Source: Macrobrachium rosenbergii (Eukaryota > Arthropoda > Malacostraca > Decapoda > Palaemonidae). From it: 64,000 nt of DNA. The position numbers were made by a program, and so were the translations under genes. The stretch lies in contig NC_089744.1 of NCBI RefSeq assembly GCF_040412425.1, forward strand, positions 28,905,001 to 28,969,000, written 5' to 3'. Each line of letters opens with the position of its first letter. The first letter of the stretch is position 1. Of this stretch, positions 10,849 to 24,317 are shown one piece after another. The notes beneath the pieces were generated by a model. The model did no database searches, had not been told where the DNA came from, and saw only the letters and a program-made list of their open reading frames with translations.

Positions 10849-11175
10849 ACTCTTGGTTTTTCCCAAAGATATTCGACTGCTTTTGAAAGTCTTATCATGG
10901 ACGAGATTTTCCACGATGAAATGTTTACGGAACAGATGAACGAAGCCAAACAAGACGTGGACGATCTCACCGAAGAACTGGAGACCGCTGTCCTGAAATG
11001 TGGTCTCGTGCCCGACGAGAAGCTCATTAAGGACCTCATAAGTAAAACCTACCTTGGAGTTGCATCACGTGATACGAGAGCGCAGAGAGGATTCAGGTCC
11101 TTAAGGCAGTGTCTCATTGGAATGCATTACATCACCGACATGTTCCCCGTGAATGAAGAACCAAATCTTTAAGGA
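10849..11175 (+). CDS. Putative terminal exon of unknown gene (exon c)
   Basis: The acceptor CCTTTCTATTTCAG ends at 10848. The reading frame enters in phase 0 with TLGFSQRYSTAFES, reaches a Met at 10897 and closes at a stop (TAA, 11170-11172 or the adjacent codon), giving about 107 residues. The central part (EQMNEAKQDVDDLTEELETAVLK) is strongly charged and likely helical or coiled-coil. The end contains RGFRSLRQCLIGMHYITDMFP. Codon choice is GC-rich at third positions although the locus is AT-rich, which supports real coding. A possible ATTAAA polyadenylation signal is at 11523. Phase agrees with the exon at 4729. I do not recognise the family. Confidence 0.6.
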
Positions 11176-13444
<2,269 letters not shown>

Positions 13445-13531
13445 TGTACATTTAAAATAAGGAAAATTACCAACAGTAAGGTAGGTGGACAACTCATCAA
13501 ACATCAAAATCTCTCTCTTTTAATGCAAGTA

Positions 13532-13875
13532 CAGTAAACCCCCCGTATTCGCGTTCTCACGGTTCGTGGACACGCGCATTCGCGCGTTTGTCTGTGGAAC
13601 ATATCTACCCATTATTTGTGGAAAATTTGCCCATTTGTGGTATTTTTCACTGAGAAATATTCACTAATTACTGTATTTTCATAAAATTTTCATGAATAAA
13701 TGCTCATTTTGTGATAAAACAATTAAAATACTTAGGTATAAGCATTTTTACAATGTTTTTCTTGTTTAAACTATCAAAATGGGCATTTCTAATTGTTTTA
13801 AGTATTTGCAGATTTTAACTATTCGCGGGGGCTGTGGTAGCCTACACATCCCCCGTGAATATGGGGGGTTCACTG
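13532..13875 (+). mobile_element. pogo/Tigger-like MITE, copy 1
   Basis: Starts CAGTAAACCCCCCGTATTCG and ends in the approximate complement (GGGGGGTTCACTG). The interior is AT-rich, non-coding and co-linear with the copy at 61457-61778. CAGT-type ends resemble pogo/Tigger elements. The left flank is TA; the right TA is degraded. Confidence 0.75.
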
Positions 13876-14666
13876 TTTTGTTTGTGAATGGTTTTTGCAG
13901 CAACTAGGCCAGAAAGAAATTTCTTGTGTTTATTGCAGCAGCAGTTATTAGGTGGTTTAAGAAAGCTATGTCATTGATCCGCTGATTTTGGACGAAAGTA
14001 AACCTAGTGTAATAGGGTTATTTGCAAGGTATTCACATTTTCTCTCTTTCCTCATACCCTTATATATATATGTGTGTGTGTGTGTGTTATGGTTGGTCTG
14101 TTGATGCTGAGCTGCCAAGCAGTATTGCTTATCAAAACATTAAGCAAGTTCATGATCAGTGACCTTGGAGATGATGTGCTGTGCATTTACCTGTTTTCTA
14201 TCTTATCTGCGCAAGACATTTGACTTTTCCTACCCATGTGTCATATCATAAGACTGAGATTAGAGTACGGTGATATTTTTCCTTTTGTGTGTGTGTGTGT
14301 GTTTTTGTGTATTATCATAATTAAGTGAAAAATGTATTTCTCATGAAATTTAAACATTGGGTGGTAGTAATCACCATTAACTTTTGGATTCAAACTTAGT
14401 CATTATTTGAGTGAAGTACACCTGCAAGAAAGCAGGTTATTAACCTGGAATGTATCCACCTTGTCAAAGTCCTGGGTAAACTCATGCTAAGAAAAGAGGG
14501 GTGGAGGCAGTTTGATTGTTTAACTTGGGACCTACCTGTTTTATACAAAGAGACTCTAGGATTGCCAGCTGCTGAGGAGTACGAGCCCCGACAGAATTTT
14601 ATATTGATGATATGCAATATTTATTTTGCATTTTTTTGCATGCTCTCAAATATTGGAAAATTCCAG
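13876..14666. other. Intergenic, nothing recognised
   Basis: Contains short GT runs (about 14069-14087 and 14286-14301) and no supported gene. Confidence 0.45.
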
Positions 14667-14703
14667 TTTTATATAAGTAACTTACCCAGTAATTACATAG
14701 CTA
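14667..14703 (+). repeat. Left inverted terminal repeat, DIRS A
   Basis: Reverse complement of 20733-20768. Read on the minus strand it contains GGGTAAGTTACTT, a near-consensus splice donor. Confidence 0.75.
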
Positions 14704-15014
14704 AGAGTTTCTACTCGAACGTCAGCTAGAATTTTGAATTCCGCAGTAGTGATTCTTTTGTTAGTGTAGGTGACAAGACCCCACCCACTTTCGGGGTAAG
14801 AGAAAGGAACTACACAGCCAAAAGCTCAATTTGTTTCTGCTGCTTGTAGAGTCCACACATGGTGTTGATAAAGCAGCTTGGTTATGGAACATTGGTTTTC
14901 TTCCCATTTGGTGAAGTATTTTGTTATGGTAGCTTTTTGGCATTGTTATTTAGACATAATTTTTTCATTATTTTGACGTTTTATAATGATTGTTGACTTG
15001 GCAGCTAGTTAGGT

Positions 15015-15506
15015 ATGTCTGACACTAGCTCTTCTAGTTTCCAGCATGGCTGCAATACCCAGATGACCAAATTGACTTGTGACTCTCATACCCTTTGCAC
15101 CAATTGCAGAGGGCAGGCTTGTTCAATCAGTTTAACTTGTGACAAGTGCAGGGATTGGGGAGAACAAAAATGGAAGACCTTAGTTTCTTGTTTAACTAAA
15201 TTAGAGAGGGACTGGAAGAGAAAGACAGTGGCTAAACCCAGTGGGAAAATGGTTAGTCAGACTTTACCTCCTAAATCTGGTAGTACTGACATTCCTGTTG
15301 TCTCTCCTCCTGCTGAGCCTTCCCCTCCTGCCTCAATTCATTCTCCTAAACCACCTACTCCTTCTCCTGGTTCCCACACTTCCAAACTTGATTACTTCGC
15401 CAGCCTAGAGAATAAGTTTGACCAAAGGTTGAATTTGGTGGTAAGTACAGTGATCCAGCTAGGAGTGTCAGTGCGTGCCCTTTTGGACAAGTTTGAAAAA
15501 AAGTGA
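15015..15506 (+). pseudogene. DIRS A gag-like ORF, N-terminal part
   Basis: 163 codons from the ATG at 15015. Residues about 22-50 carry a cysteine/histidine cluster (CDSHTLCTNCRGQACS then CDKCRDWGE), the conserved C-x-x-H...C-x-x-C...C-x-x-C-x-x-W block of DIRS gag-like proteins. A Pro/Ser-rich linker follows, then a C-terminal helix (LENKFDQRLNLVVSTVIQLG). The frame ends at 15504-15506; gag-like sequence continues in other frames to about 16800, so a frameshift or stop has split the gene. It is the first gene of element A, probably the nucleocapsid protein. Confidence 0.65.
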
Positions 15507-15972
15507 TAAAAGTGAAGTGTTAGTGGAGGAGGTGGCTGCTCATCCCACTGATTCTCCTAGGCAATGGTCAGTGCCATACTACCCTCTACCTGGGAGGAGG
15601 CATACCAGTAGCCCATGGGAGGTCAGTGGGGTCTGCCCACGGGCAGTTGCCCCCAGTCCAACCTATTGCATCCCAGGTTGCGACAAGAGGCAGCCGCTGG
15701 AAAGGCGTCTCAGACGTTCATCGGCTTTCTTCTAGTTCGGAGGAGTCTTTGCCTAACAAGAGGCGCCTATGGCGCTTTCCCAACGAGTCTCGCCCACTTA
15801 AGAGATGGTCCTCATTCAGAGATCAGTCTCCGCCTCTCCCCAGTAAGAGGTTGAGGGGGGACTCCCATCAGCCCTCAACCTTCTTGTAGTAAGTGGGACA
15901 GCCCCAAGCATTTCTCCTAGGCTCCTCAACACCAGGAATGAGTGTATAGACACTCCTCTTCGTCTGGGCTAA

Positions 15973-16797
15973 GTGCCCGAGCTCCCTGAAGCGCCCAAGC
16001 TCCCTGAAGCGGCCGATCGCTCTGTGTTGGTGGAGAGTTCTTCAACTTTCCCCAAGTGCTCTAAGACTCCTAAAGTCCGTATTTTGTCTGTGCAGACAAA
16101 TGTAAGTTCTTTGGTGGCGCCAGCACCAGTTTCGTCTATGTCTTCTTCTGCCTTAGATCTGTCACTGGCTTTTTTACAGTGTCAGCTAGACAGTATATTA
16201 CAACTTCTTCAGAAGCCTTCAACTCCAGCAACATGTGCCCCAGATCCTGTATTGACTCCGATATCTTCAGACGACGAACATGCTGTCCAGGACTCACCCT
16301 CGACGCCATATGCGTCCCTACCCAGATTCCTACTTCAGAATTTCCCAGACTTCTTCACTCCTGCGACTCCTACATCTCTGGTTTCATTGTTTTTGAGGAG
16401 TAATCAGCCATCAGATTCAGTTAAGCTCCCTAAGGTGGTTCTCTCTTCCTCGTCGAAGAAAGCCTTACGTGAAGTGGAGAACTGGCTTTCTGAGAAGAGG
16501 GAACAAGGAAAGGCCTGCTTCAGCATTCCGCCCTCCCATCTTGCATGTATGCACTACTTATGCTACATGATGGGAGAAGCTCCTTCCATGGGAGTGGCTG
16601 CCCCCTCCCAGGGGGACTTCTTGGGCTCATCGACGCGAGACGTAGATCTGCTCTCTCCTGCCAAGGTTTTCTTCTTAGTGCAAAAAATAGATGATTTATT
16701 GAAGAGTCTTTTTAAATTATTTCAAGTGTTAAGCTTTCTTGACTGGTGCATAGGAGCTGTGGCTAAGAAAATTAACGATCCCTCTCCCGAGAGATGA
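15973..16797 (+). pseudogene. DIRS A gag-like ORF, C-terminal part
   Basis: A 274-codon open frame without a convincing start (the first codon is GTG). It begins with a short ELPEAPKLPEA repeat, is Ser/Pro-rich to about residue 170, and becomes helical and more conserved-looking afterwards (LREVENWLSEKREQGKACF, PPSHLACMHYL). This matches the position of the capsid-like domain that precedes reverse transcriptase in DIRS elements. It is in a different frame from 15015-15506, so the gene is broken. Confidence 0.55.
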
Positions 16798-17308
16798 CTC
16801 TCTAGACCTTCTTAACTTTCTTTCCTGCGCTGACAAGGCAGTTAGAGATGGTTCTCAGGAATTTGCTGCTTTTTACGGTATGGGCATACTCAAGAAACAA
16901 GAGCTCTGGGTTTCTTTCAAATGTAAAGGTGTAACATCATCTCAGAAATCGGCTTTGCTATTTTCCCTGCTTGATAAGCGCTATTTATTCCTGCAGTCCA
17001 CAGTAAGTAAAATTGCTTTGAGTTTACATAAGAAGTCTGCCGAGGGTCATTTGATCCAGTCGATGAAGCGCCAAAGAGATTGGCCCACATTCTCTGCCAA
17101 ATCCTCTTCTCTTCAGCCACAGCCCTTTCGCAGGGGTAAGCAGAGGTCCGAGTCCAGGCCTTGAGGTGCAGTTAGGTTCGCATCTCGAGTGATCAAGAAG
17201 TCTGCAATGAAGCCAGCCACTCGCAAGTGAGAATGCAGTCCTCCATGCCCCAGAGATGGAGCATGAAAGGGGCGGATCAGTGGGTAGTAAAAGTGCTAAA
17301 AGAGGGAT

Positions 17309-17768
17309 ATTCCATCCCTTCCAGGGAGAGGTTGCTCTATACCAACACTCCTGTCGTATTGATGGCTTATTCCTTAGGATCTGAGAGATATTTGGTCCTC
17401 TCAAAGGAGGTTTCCTCTCTCCTCAACAAGTAAGCCATAGAAGCAGTCAAGAACGTCAATTGAGGGGTTTCTACAACTGACTATTCATGGTGTCTAAGTC
17501 TTCAGGAGGATGGAGACTAGTGCTCGATGTAAGTGCACATTCCATCCCTTTCAGGGAGAGGTTGCTCTATACCAACACTCCTGTCGTATTGATGGCTTAC
17601 TCCTTAGGATCTGAAAGATATTTGGTCCTCTCGAAGGAGGTTTCCTCTCTCCTCAACAAGTAAGCCATAGAAGCAGTCAAGAACGTCAATTGAGGGGTTT
17701 CTACAACTGACTATTCATGGTGCCCAAGTCTTCAGGAGGATGGAGACTAGTGCTTGGTGTAAGTGCAT
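17309..17768 (+). repeat. 230 bp direct tandem duplication inside DIRS A
   Basis: The block starting ATTCCATCCCTTCCAGGGAG at 17309 repeats at 17539 with a few substitutions. The period is 230, not a multiple of three, so the duplication itself breaks the frame just upstream of the reverse transcriptase. Confidence 0.9.
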
Positions 17769-18130
17769 TAAATATCTTCATAGAGAAGACAAAATTCAGT
17801 GTGAAAACTACTCATTCTGTTCTTGCACCCACCTGTCAGGGAAACTGGATGATCTCCCTCGACATGCAAGACGTGTACTTTGACATTCCAATTCATGTAG
17901 ATTCAAGAAAGTACCTCAGACTTGTACACAAGGATCAAGTCTATCAGTTCCGAGCACTTTGTTTCAGCCTCTCGACTACCCCACGAGTATTTAGCTGAGT
18001 ACTTGCTCCCCTGGCGGGATGGCTTCATCTAGCAGGAGTAAATATCTCGCTCTACCTGGACAATTGGCTGCTCCATTCGGCCATGAAGCAGCATTGCATG
18101 GAGGACCTACAAAAAATGCTGGTATAGGAC
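17717..18130 (+). pseudogene. DIRS A reverse transcriptase
   Basis: RT motifs in order: VPKSSGGWRLVLGVSALN (motif 1), WMISLDMQDVYFDIPIH (palm, first catalytic Asp kept), YQFRALCFSLSTTPRVF (motif 4), stop at 17996-17998, then in another frame LYLDNWLLHS (18050-18080), the catalytic box. DIRS elements normally have YLDDWL; the second Asp is Asn here (GAC AAT). The truncation, frame change and D-to-N change make it inactive. RNase H follows near 18480. Confidence 0.8.
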
Positions 18131-18373
18131 TATTACTCAATCACAAGAAGTCACAGATGACCCCCTCTCAAAGGATTCTTTATGTGGGAGTCCAGATAGA
18201 CTCAGAGTTTTCGGGCTTCTCCATCCCTCAAGAGAGTGGAAGGCTGTCTGAGGAGAGTAGATCTGTTCCTCACTTCATCCTTGCTCTGCCACTCAGTGGA
18301 GCAGTTTGTCAGACTAGGGAAGCTTCACATGATACCACTCTAGTTTTACCTAAGAGCTTGTTGGGATTAGAAA

Positions 18374-19140
18374 GTGCATCAAGACCATCACTTCTTTCTG
18401 ATAACTTCAGAGATAAAGGAGGACCTGTGTTGGTGGAGGTCCGAAGAAGGGATGACGGAAGGGAAATCTTTCCTCCCGGTGAGTCCCGACCTAGACTCCT
18501 TTTCCGACACGTCGTATGCAGGTTGGGGAGCTCTCCTCGGGAACCTAGAAGTCTCTGGAAAGTGGTCCCTCAAGGAGAAAGAACCACATATCAACTTGAA
18601 GGAATTAAAAGCAGTACATTACACCTGGGACTACAACACTTCTCAACAGAGGTCTGCAACAGGATGGTAACAGTCCATGCAGACAACACCATGGCCTTGG
18701 CGTGTATAAAACAGGGATGGAACTCATTCGTTCTCTCTTTGCGAGATAGCAAGAGACCTCCTATGCTGGGCGGACCAGAACCGGACCCAGTTGGTCACTC
18801 ATTTCATTTACAGCAAATGCAATGTTTTGGCAGACAAACTGAGCCATCAAAAACAGATCCTCCCTACGGAATGGACACTAGATCTATGGTTATGTGCCAG
18901 CCTTTGGAGTCTATGGGGACAACCGACCATAGACTTATTCGCTACATCCAGGAAGCACCGACTACCTCTGTTCTGCTCCCCCTTTCCAGACCCCCTAGCA
19001 TGGGCGACAGATGCGATGATCCAAGATTGGTCCAATATGGATCTTCACGCCTTCCTGCCACTCGGAATGATCAGAGAGGTACTGAGGAAGTTTCGTTCAC
19101 ACCACAACATAAGGATGACCCTTGTGGCCCCCTTTTGACC
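18374..19140 (+). pseudogene. DIRS A RNase H and DLFAT region
   Basis: In several frames: a DTSYAGWGALL segment (start of RNase H, usual SDASDxGWGA), HINLKELKAVHY (E helix), VTVHADNTMALACIKQG (HADNTTA-type Asp motif), FIYSKCNVLADKLS (NxxAD.LS), and IDLFATSRKHRLPLF (18930-18975), the DLFAT..N..LP.F motif that lies between RNase H and the recombinase of DIRS elements. Conserved order but split by frame changes. Confidence 0.75.
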
Positions 19141-19259
19141 ACAGAAGGAGTGGTTCCTGGACCTGCTCGATCTCCTTGTAGACTTCCCAAGACTCCCCGC
19201 GATTCCAAGTCTTCTCAGACAGCCCCACTTCAGGAAGTTCCATCAAAGTCTATCCACTC

Positions 19260-20330
19260 TGGTCCTGACAGGATTTCGAGTGTCAGCAAGCTCATCCAAG
19301 CAAAAGGGTTTTCTAAATCAACGGCAGAGGCTATCACCAAATGTAGACGTAACTCTTCCAACCAAATCTACCAAGCAAAGTGGTCAGCGTTTAGGCTTTG
19401 GTGCAGAAGAAACAACGTTTCATCTTCTCAGACATCTTTAGCTCAAATAGCGGACTTCCTACTGTATTTGAGATCTTCTAGGGGCCTATCTGCTTTTACA
19501 ATAAAGGGGTATAGAGCAATGCTTAGCTCTGTTTTCCATCATAGATGGCTTGACGTTTCTACTAATCAGGATTTGTCTGACCTTATTAGGTCTATTAACA
19601 TCTAGTCCAGAAAGGAGGAGACCTTCTCGTGGAATCTGGACTTAGTCCTTAGGTGGCATACTTGTTCACATTTTGAACCCATGTGCTCTTCCTCTCTAAG
19701 AGATCTAACAAGGAAGACTATTTTTCTCATGGCTCTGGTCACTGCGAAGAGGATCAGTGAACTTCACGTGATCTCCAAGAGGATCGGTTTCTCTCAGGGG
19801 GATGCAGTTTGTTCCTTTTCTTTAGAGTTCTTAGCAAAGAACGAAAACCTGTTGCAACCTTGGCCTTGTTCTTTCACAATTAAATGCTTATCGGATATTC
19901 TAGGTACGGAAGAGGAGGAAAGAGACCTGTGCCCGGTGAGGGCCCTCAGGCACTATTTATATTGTACCGACTGTTGACCGTTGTCAAAGAATGCCATTTC
20001 TTTTTTCTTGAGGGATCTTGTCATAGAGTCACACTCCCAAATAGCAGAGAATGACTTGTCGCTCTTGAAAGTTAGAACACATGATGTCAGGTCAGTTAGC
20101 TACCTTGGTAGCTTTTAAGCATACCCTTTCCCTAAGTGATCTTGCAAGCAGCATATTGGAGGTGTAAATTAGTGTTTGCGATGCACAATTTGCAAGACGT
20201 CAAGACAATTTACAAGAAATGCGGTACCTTGGGACCTGTGTCCGTAGCTGGTGTAGTGGTGGGTGAGGAAGTATCCCTTCCTTATTTTTTGCCTCTTCAC
20301 CTTGAACATGGTGTTGAGTCCTAGGGGAGC
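19260..20330 (+). pseudogene. DIRS A tyrosine recombinase
   Basis: The N-terminal SAM-like domain is clear in 19300-19605 (QIYQAKWSAFRLWC, IADFLLYLRSSRGLSAFTIKGYRAML). The catalytic domain follows in another frame from 19681: FLMALVTAKRISELH contains box-I Arg, and VRTHDVRSV (20070-20097) is the H-x-x-R box. At the nucleophile position the sequence reads FAMHNLQDV (20176-20202) where FYLRD- or HYLQD-like sequence is expected, so the Tyr appears to be Asn. Stops at 19603, 19975 and later confirm it is dead. Confidence 0.75.
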
Positions 20331-20732
20331 GTGGGGGTTACAAAGTACCTGGAGTGACTTTGTTGTCTGGTATTTGTGTTTTTTGGTACTGTGCTCTGGG
20401 CAGGGGCAGATATGTGTGCTTTGTCAGCCTACAGTAATCACCTTCGTTGCAAAGCTCGTGCTGTACTTCGTCAGCCTTCGGAGTACTCCTTTACTGCAAA
20501 GTTTCCCATATCAGTAGAGGTGCTTCATGGCTATTACACCACACCACTACAGGTTGAGATGAGTGCCAACCAGAGGCAGTATCTACCTGCAGCAGCTCTC
20601 TCACCAGGTAAGGAACAACAAGCATTGTTTCAGTGCTAGCCTAATTGTTATTCCCTCAAGTTCAGTAACTTATCAATATTTTGGAAACCTTTGTATTGTC
20701 CATGCTTCCCCACCACCTTTCAATGTGGAATC

Positions 20733-20768
20733 AGCTAAGTAATTACTGGGTAAGTTACTTATATAAAA
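20733..20768 (+). repeat. Right inverted terminal repeat, DIRS A
   Basis: Reverse complement of 14667-14703; contains GGGTAAGTTACTTATATAAA. Confidence 0.75.
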
Positions 20769-20937
20769 ATGACATTTTTATGATAAAATAAAGTTTTGTA
20801 CATATATATATACCCTATTATACAAGGTCAGATAGGGTCATAACCTCCTTCCACGTCTGTTGAAAGATAAATGTCATAATCACCTTATATCTCAAAGGTA
20901 ACACAATAGCAGTGGCCAGCCTGCGCATTGGGTAAGG

Positions 20938-20939
<2 letters not shown>

Positions 20940-21002
<63 letters not shown>
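20940..21002. repeat. (TC)n microsatellite
   Basis: About 62 bp of uninterrupted TC repeat. Confidence 0.95.
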
Positions 21003-21005
<3 letters not shown>

Positions 21006-21394
21006 CCAAGTCACTAACTGAGCCAAGGAAGAACACAAAACAAGTCTACAAAAATATAGTTTATTCATTAGTCTAACATGGTAAATAGATTGGAACCAAA
21101 ATAGGAATGAAATGGGGATATCTGCATCACAGAATTGTTAACCCAATTAACCAAGTAAGTAATATAACATAGTGGTATCAATGTCCACCAGTTGAGTCTT
21201 TACAGCAAAAGAGTCAAATAAGTCAAACACAACCATAGTCATGATAAGTCACATCCTCCCCATTTATATTGACCTCTGTTCAATAGTTCTGAGAAAACAA
21301 AGGGAAACACACAACTATTAAAAATAGGCACAGAGAAAAAAAGGATTTTGACAAAGGAAAAATCTATTTCTGGAGAGGGGCCCGTGTCACCCGG

Positions 21395-22458
21395 TGAAAA
21401 AGTCCATTCAGCACTTATTTCTAGGTAATTCCGTTGCTAGATACCAGAGAAAGCTAAATGAAATGCTGGAGTTACTACCCCCAGAGCGAGCTCCACTAGA
21501 TGGAGTCGTGTATGGAAAAGGGTGAACTACAAAAACACGGAACCTTATCCTATAGAGATTCCCAATGTCAAAAGTCCCAACGAGAGAGGTGCCGATACAA
21601 GCCCATGCACTACTCGCGGACTGTATACAAGGCAACACTAGTCGCATTCCATGTTAGCACCCACCCCACTAGAATGATGTTTACCATGGGAGGGAGAGAA
21701 TGAAAAACAGGGTGGGTCACGGGTGACACGGGCCCCTCCAGAAATAGATTTTCATGTGTCAAAATCCTTTTTCTGGATCGGGGTCCCGTGTCAGCCGGTG
21801 AAATAATAACAGAGAAATAAACATCATTCTTATGCTATTAAAGACTTGAATAGAGACGTTGAAAACTAGGAGAATTCTACCCTGAACATTAGTAAGGTCC
21901 TCTAAATTCATGTAATGAAAATAATGTAAGTGGTCACCGTCTAAGATCATGAGCTTAGAATAGAACCTGAATAAGCTTGTATTAAGAAAATACTTCCTGC
22001 CTAATAGCAGACCCAATGACAGTACCCCCCCCCTTTTTTAAAAGAGAGGATCTGACAAAATTGCGAGGTCCTGTCTAAAAAAGCCTGTAAGGAGAAAACT
22101 GGGCACAGAAACAGACCTTGTAAAAGGGGAGTACTTTCCAAGGTGACCACCGAAAATGAGGACCTTTAATTGTAGATAGAAAGTTAGGGTGAGGAATTCG
22201 CAACACTACCCCTGATGAGGGGAAACCAAAATGATTGGTTCCGCCATACAGGGCAGACAGTACAGGAAAACTAACACTAGAAGCTAAGCTGATTAAAAGT
22301 TTTTGGGTCTTCCCCAACAAGGAAAGGTAAGAACAAGATGATTGTTGGTTACCGAAGCTAACTCCGATACATTACTCAAAGACCAGGAAACCGAATGTGG
22401 ACGGAGTACTGTTCTTAGACGAACACAGACCTTAGGGATGAAAGTTAAGAGCCTGTGA
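21395..22458 (+). repeat. Left arm of the DIRS C palindrome
   Basis: Inverted copy of 23238-24298. Outer boundary TGAAAAAGTCCATTCAGC, inner boundary TTAAGAGCCTGTGA. Includes a small nested foldback (21343-21394 against 21719-21768). Confidence 0.9.
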
Positions 22459-22499
22459 ACTATCAAGTGCTTACCGAAGTCAGTTCCTCTCCAGCTTTC

Positions 22500-23237
22500 C
22501 CCTCCGGCCTCAGTATTCCACACCGTCACCTCTCTGGGCGGGTGAGGTGGATATTTTTTGGCCCAATGAAGTACATGGAACTTAGTCGGTCACGTTCCGG
22601 CAGTTCCATATCAACGCTTTGGAGGGCGGTGACAGTCTTCCTGTCCTTGGGAAACTTCTTCCCCCAAAGAGGTTTCATTTTAGGCTGGTTCTGAACAAAA
22701 CAGCAATAGTGCGCTGCGTAAACAAGTGGTTTTGGACTCGAGTTGCTTCATTCAGGTTATGGTTCATTCTTCTCCATAACCAACAGACACAAGTGCCTCT
22801 GTCTACCACCCTTCTCGTAGGGGTCCAAAAGGTCACTACTTTTTCCCTATCCAGGGCCTCCCCCCTGGTTTCGGAATAGTCCTTAGATGGAGCGTCGTTC
22901 AGGTAGTCTTGTGACATTTTCCTGGACCTGGAAGTAGGTCTGTTTGCAACCCAATTCAGCCACAAACTATCAGCTGTCACGTCTGGTATAAACTCAGCCT
23001 GCGTCAGCCCCCTCAAGCTCTGATGTCCTGGCTTTGTGGTCTTTGTGAATCTTACAGTTTAGGAGGAAACTGATATTGGTCCTGTTATTACTGTTTTCCT
23101 GAAATCAGTTAAGGGATCCTACTCTACTGCAGTATGGTTCTGCAGTTAAGTAACTAGCACTCTTCACATAGTTTTCGAAGCTACAGTAATGATGCGGCCG
23201 CATTGGCCTCGAGGAAAGTGTTTTGTTGGGACCAGAC
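22500..23237 (+). pseudogene. DIRS C RNase H/DLFAT fragment (palindrome spacer)
   Basis: Plus-strand reading across frames gives TFRQFHINALEGGDS (E helix), a block around KTAIVRCVNKW (the DNxTAxxxxNK RNase H motif, partly frameshifted), FILLHNQQTQVPLSTTLL, FSLSRASPLVSEWSLD-like sequence (LSR motif) and, near 22935, a frame resembling EVGLFAT-N. This order matches DIRS A and B between RT and recombinase. No intact ORF. It is the only coding relic between the two palindrome arms. Confidence 0.6.
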
Positions 23238-24298
23238 TCACAGGCTCTTAACTTTCATCTCTAAGGTCTGTGTTCGTCTAAGAACAGTACTCCGTCCACA
23301 TTCGGTTTCCTGGTCTTTGAGTTATGTATCGGAGTTAGCTTCGGTAACCAACAATCATCTTGTTCTTACCTTTCCTTGTTGGGGAAGACCCAAAAATTTT
23401 TAATCAGCTTAGCTTCTAGTGTTAGTTTTCCTGTACTGTCTGCCCTGTGTGGCGGAACCAATCATTTTGGTTTCCCCTCATCGGGTAGTGTTGCGAATTC
23501 CTCACCCTAACTTTCTATCTACAATTAAAGGTCCTCATTTTCGGTGGTCACCTTGGAAAGTGCTCCCTTTTACAAGGTCTGTTTCTGTGCCCAGTTTCTC
23601 CTTACAGGCTTTTTTTAGACAGGACCTCGCAATTTTGTCAGATCCTCTCTTTTTTAAAAAAGGGGGTTACTGTCATTGGGTCTGCTATTAGGCAGGAAGT
23701 ATTTTCTTAATACAAGCCTATTCAGGTTCTATTCTAAGCTCATGATCTTAGACGGTGACCACTTACATTATTTTCATTACATGAATTTAGAGGACCTTAC
23801 TAATGTTCAGGGTAGAATTCTCCTAGTTTTCAACGTCTCTATTCAAGTCTTTAATAGCATAAGAATGATGTTTATTTCTCTGTTATTATTTCACCGGCTG
23901 ACACGGGACCCGATCCAGAAAAAGGATTTTGACACAGGAAAAATCTATTTCTGGAGAGGGGCCCGTGTCACCCGTGACCCACCCTGTTTTTCATTCTCTC
24001 CCTCTCATGGTAAACATCATTCTAGTGGGGTGGGTGCTAACATGGAATGCGACTAGTGTTGCCATGTATACAGTCCGCGAGTAGTGCATGGGCTTGTATC
24101 GGCACCTCTCTCGTTGGGACTTTTGACATTGGGAATCTCTATAGGATAAGGTTCCGTTTTTTTGTAGTTCACCCTTTTCCATACACGACTCCATCTAGTG
24201 GAGCTTGCTCTGGGGTAGTAACTCCAGCATTTCATTTAGCTTTCTCTGGTATCTAGCAACGGAATTACCTAGAAATAAGTGCTGAATGGACTTTTTCA
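23238..24298 (+). repeat. Right arm of the DIRS C palindrome
   Basis: Inverted copy of 21395-22458. It ends GGACTTTTTCA at 24298, exactly where the similarity with the left arm stops. Confidence 0.9.
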
Positions 24299-24317
24299 AA
24301 ATGTGGGATTTTTTCCA

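Larger units (their letters stand above)
14667..20768 (+). mobile_element. DIRS-type tyrosine-recombinase retrotransposon A
   Basis: A nearly complete but degenerate DIRS element. The termini are inverted: 14667-14703 and 20733-20768 are reverse complements over about 36 bp (AGCTAWGTAATTACTGGG then TAAGTTACTTATATAAAA). Between them, in order, lie gag-like ORFs, reverse transcriptase, RNase H, a DLFAT-containing region and a tyrosine recombinase, with no integrase. That gene order and ITR type define DIRS1-group elements. Many stops and frame changes, plus a 230 bp internal duplication (17309-17768), make it non-functional. Confidence 0.85.
21343..24298. mobile_element. DIRS element C remnant arranged as a large palindrome
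   Basis: Arms 21395-22458 and 23238-24298 are reverse complements of each other over about 1.06 kb with scattered differences. The 780 bp spacer (22459-23237) carries plus-strand DIRS RNase H coding. The right arm is the natural 3' non-coding end of a DIRS element and the left arm is an inverted extra copy of it. The terminal motif AAAAATCTATTTCTGGAG, then AGGGGCCCGTGTCAC, occurs at both ends of the outer part of the left arm (21361 and 21726, inverted) and once in the right arm (about 23940). Confidence 0.8.

Noticed and set aside
18019..19605. A single 528-codon plus-strand protein
   Set aside because: Only its end (from about 19300) is a recombinase domain; the earlier part is a shadow frame over RT/RNase H coding, so it is not one protein.
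22619..22879. Open frame in the palindrome spacer as an independent gene
   Set aside because: It matches DIRS RNase H motifs and is interrupted in the correct frame; it is an element relic.
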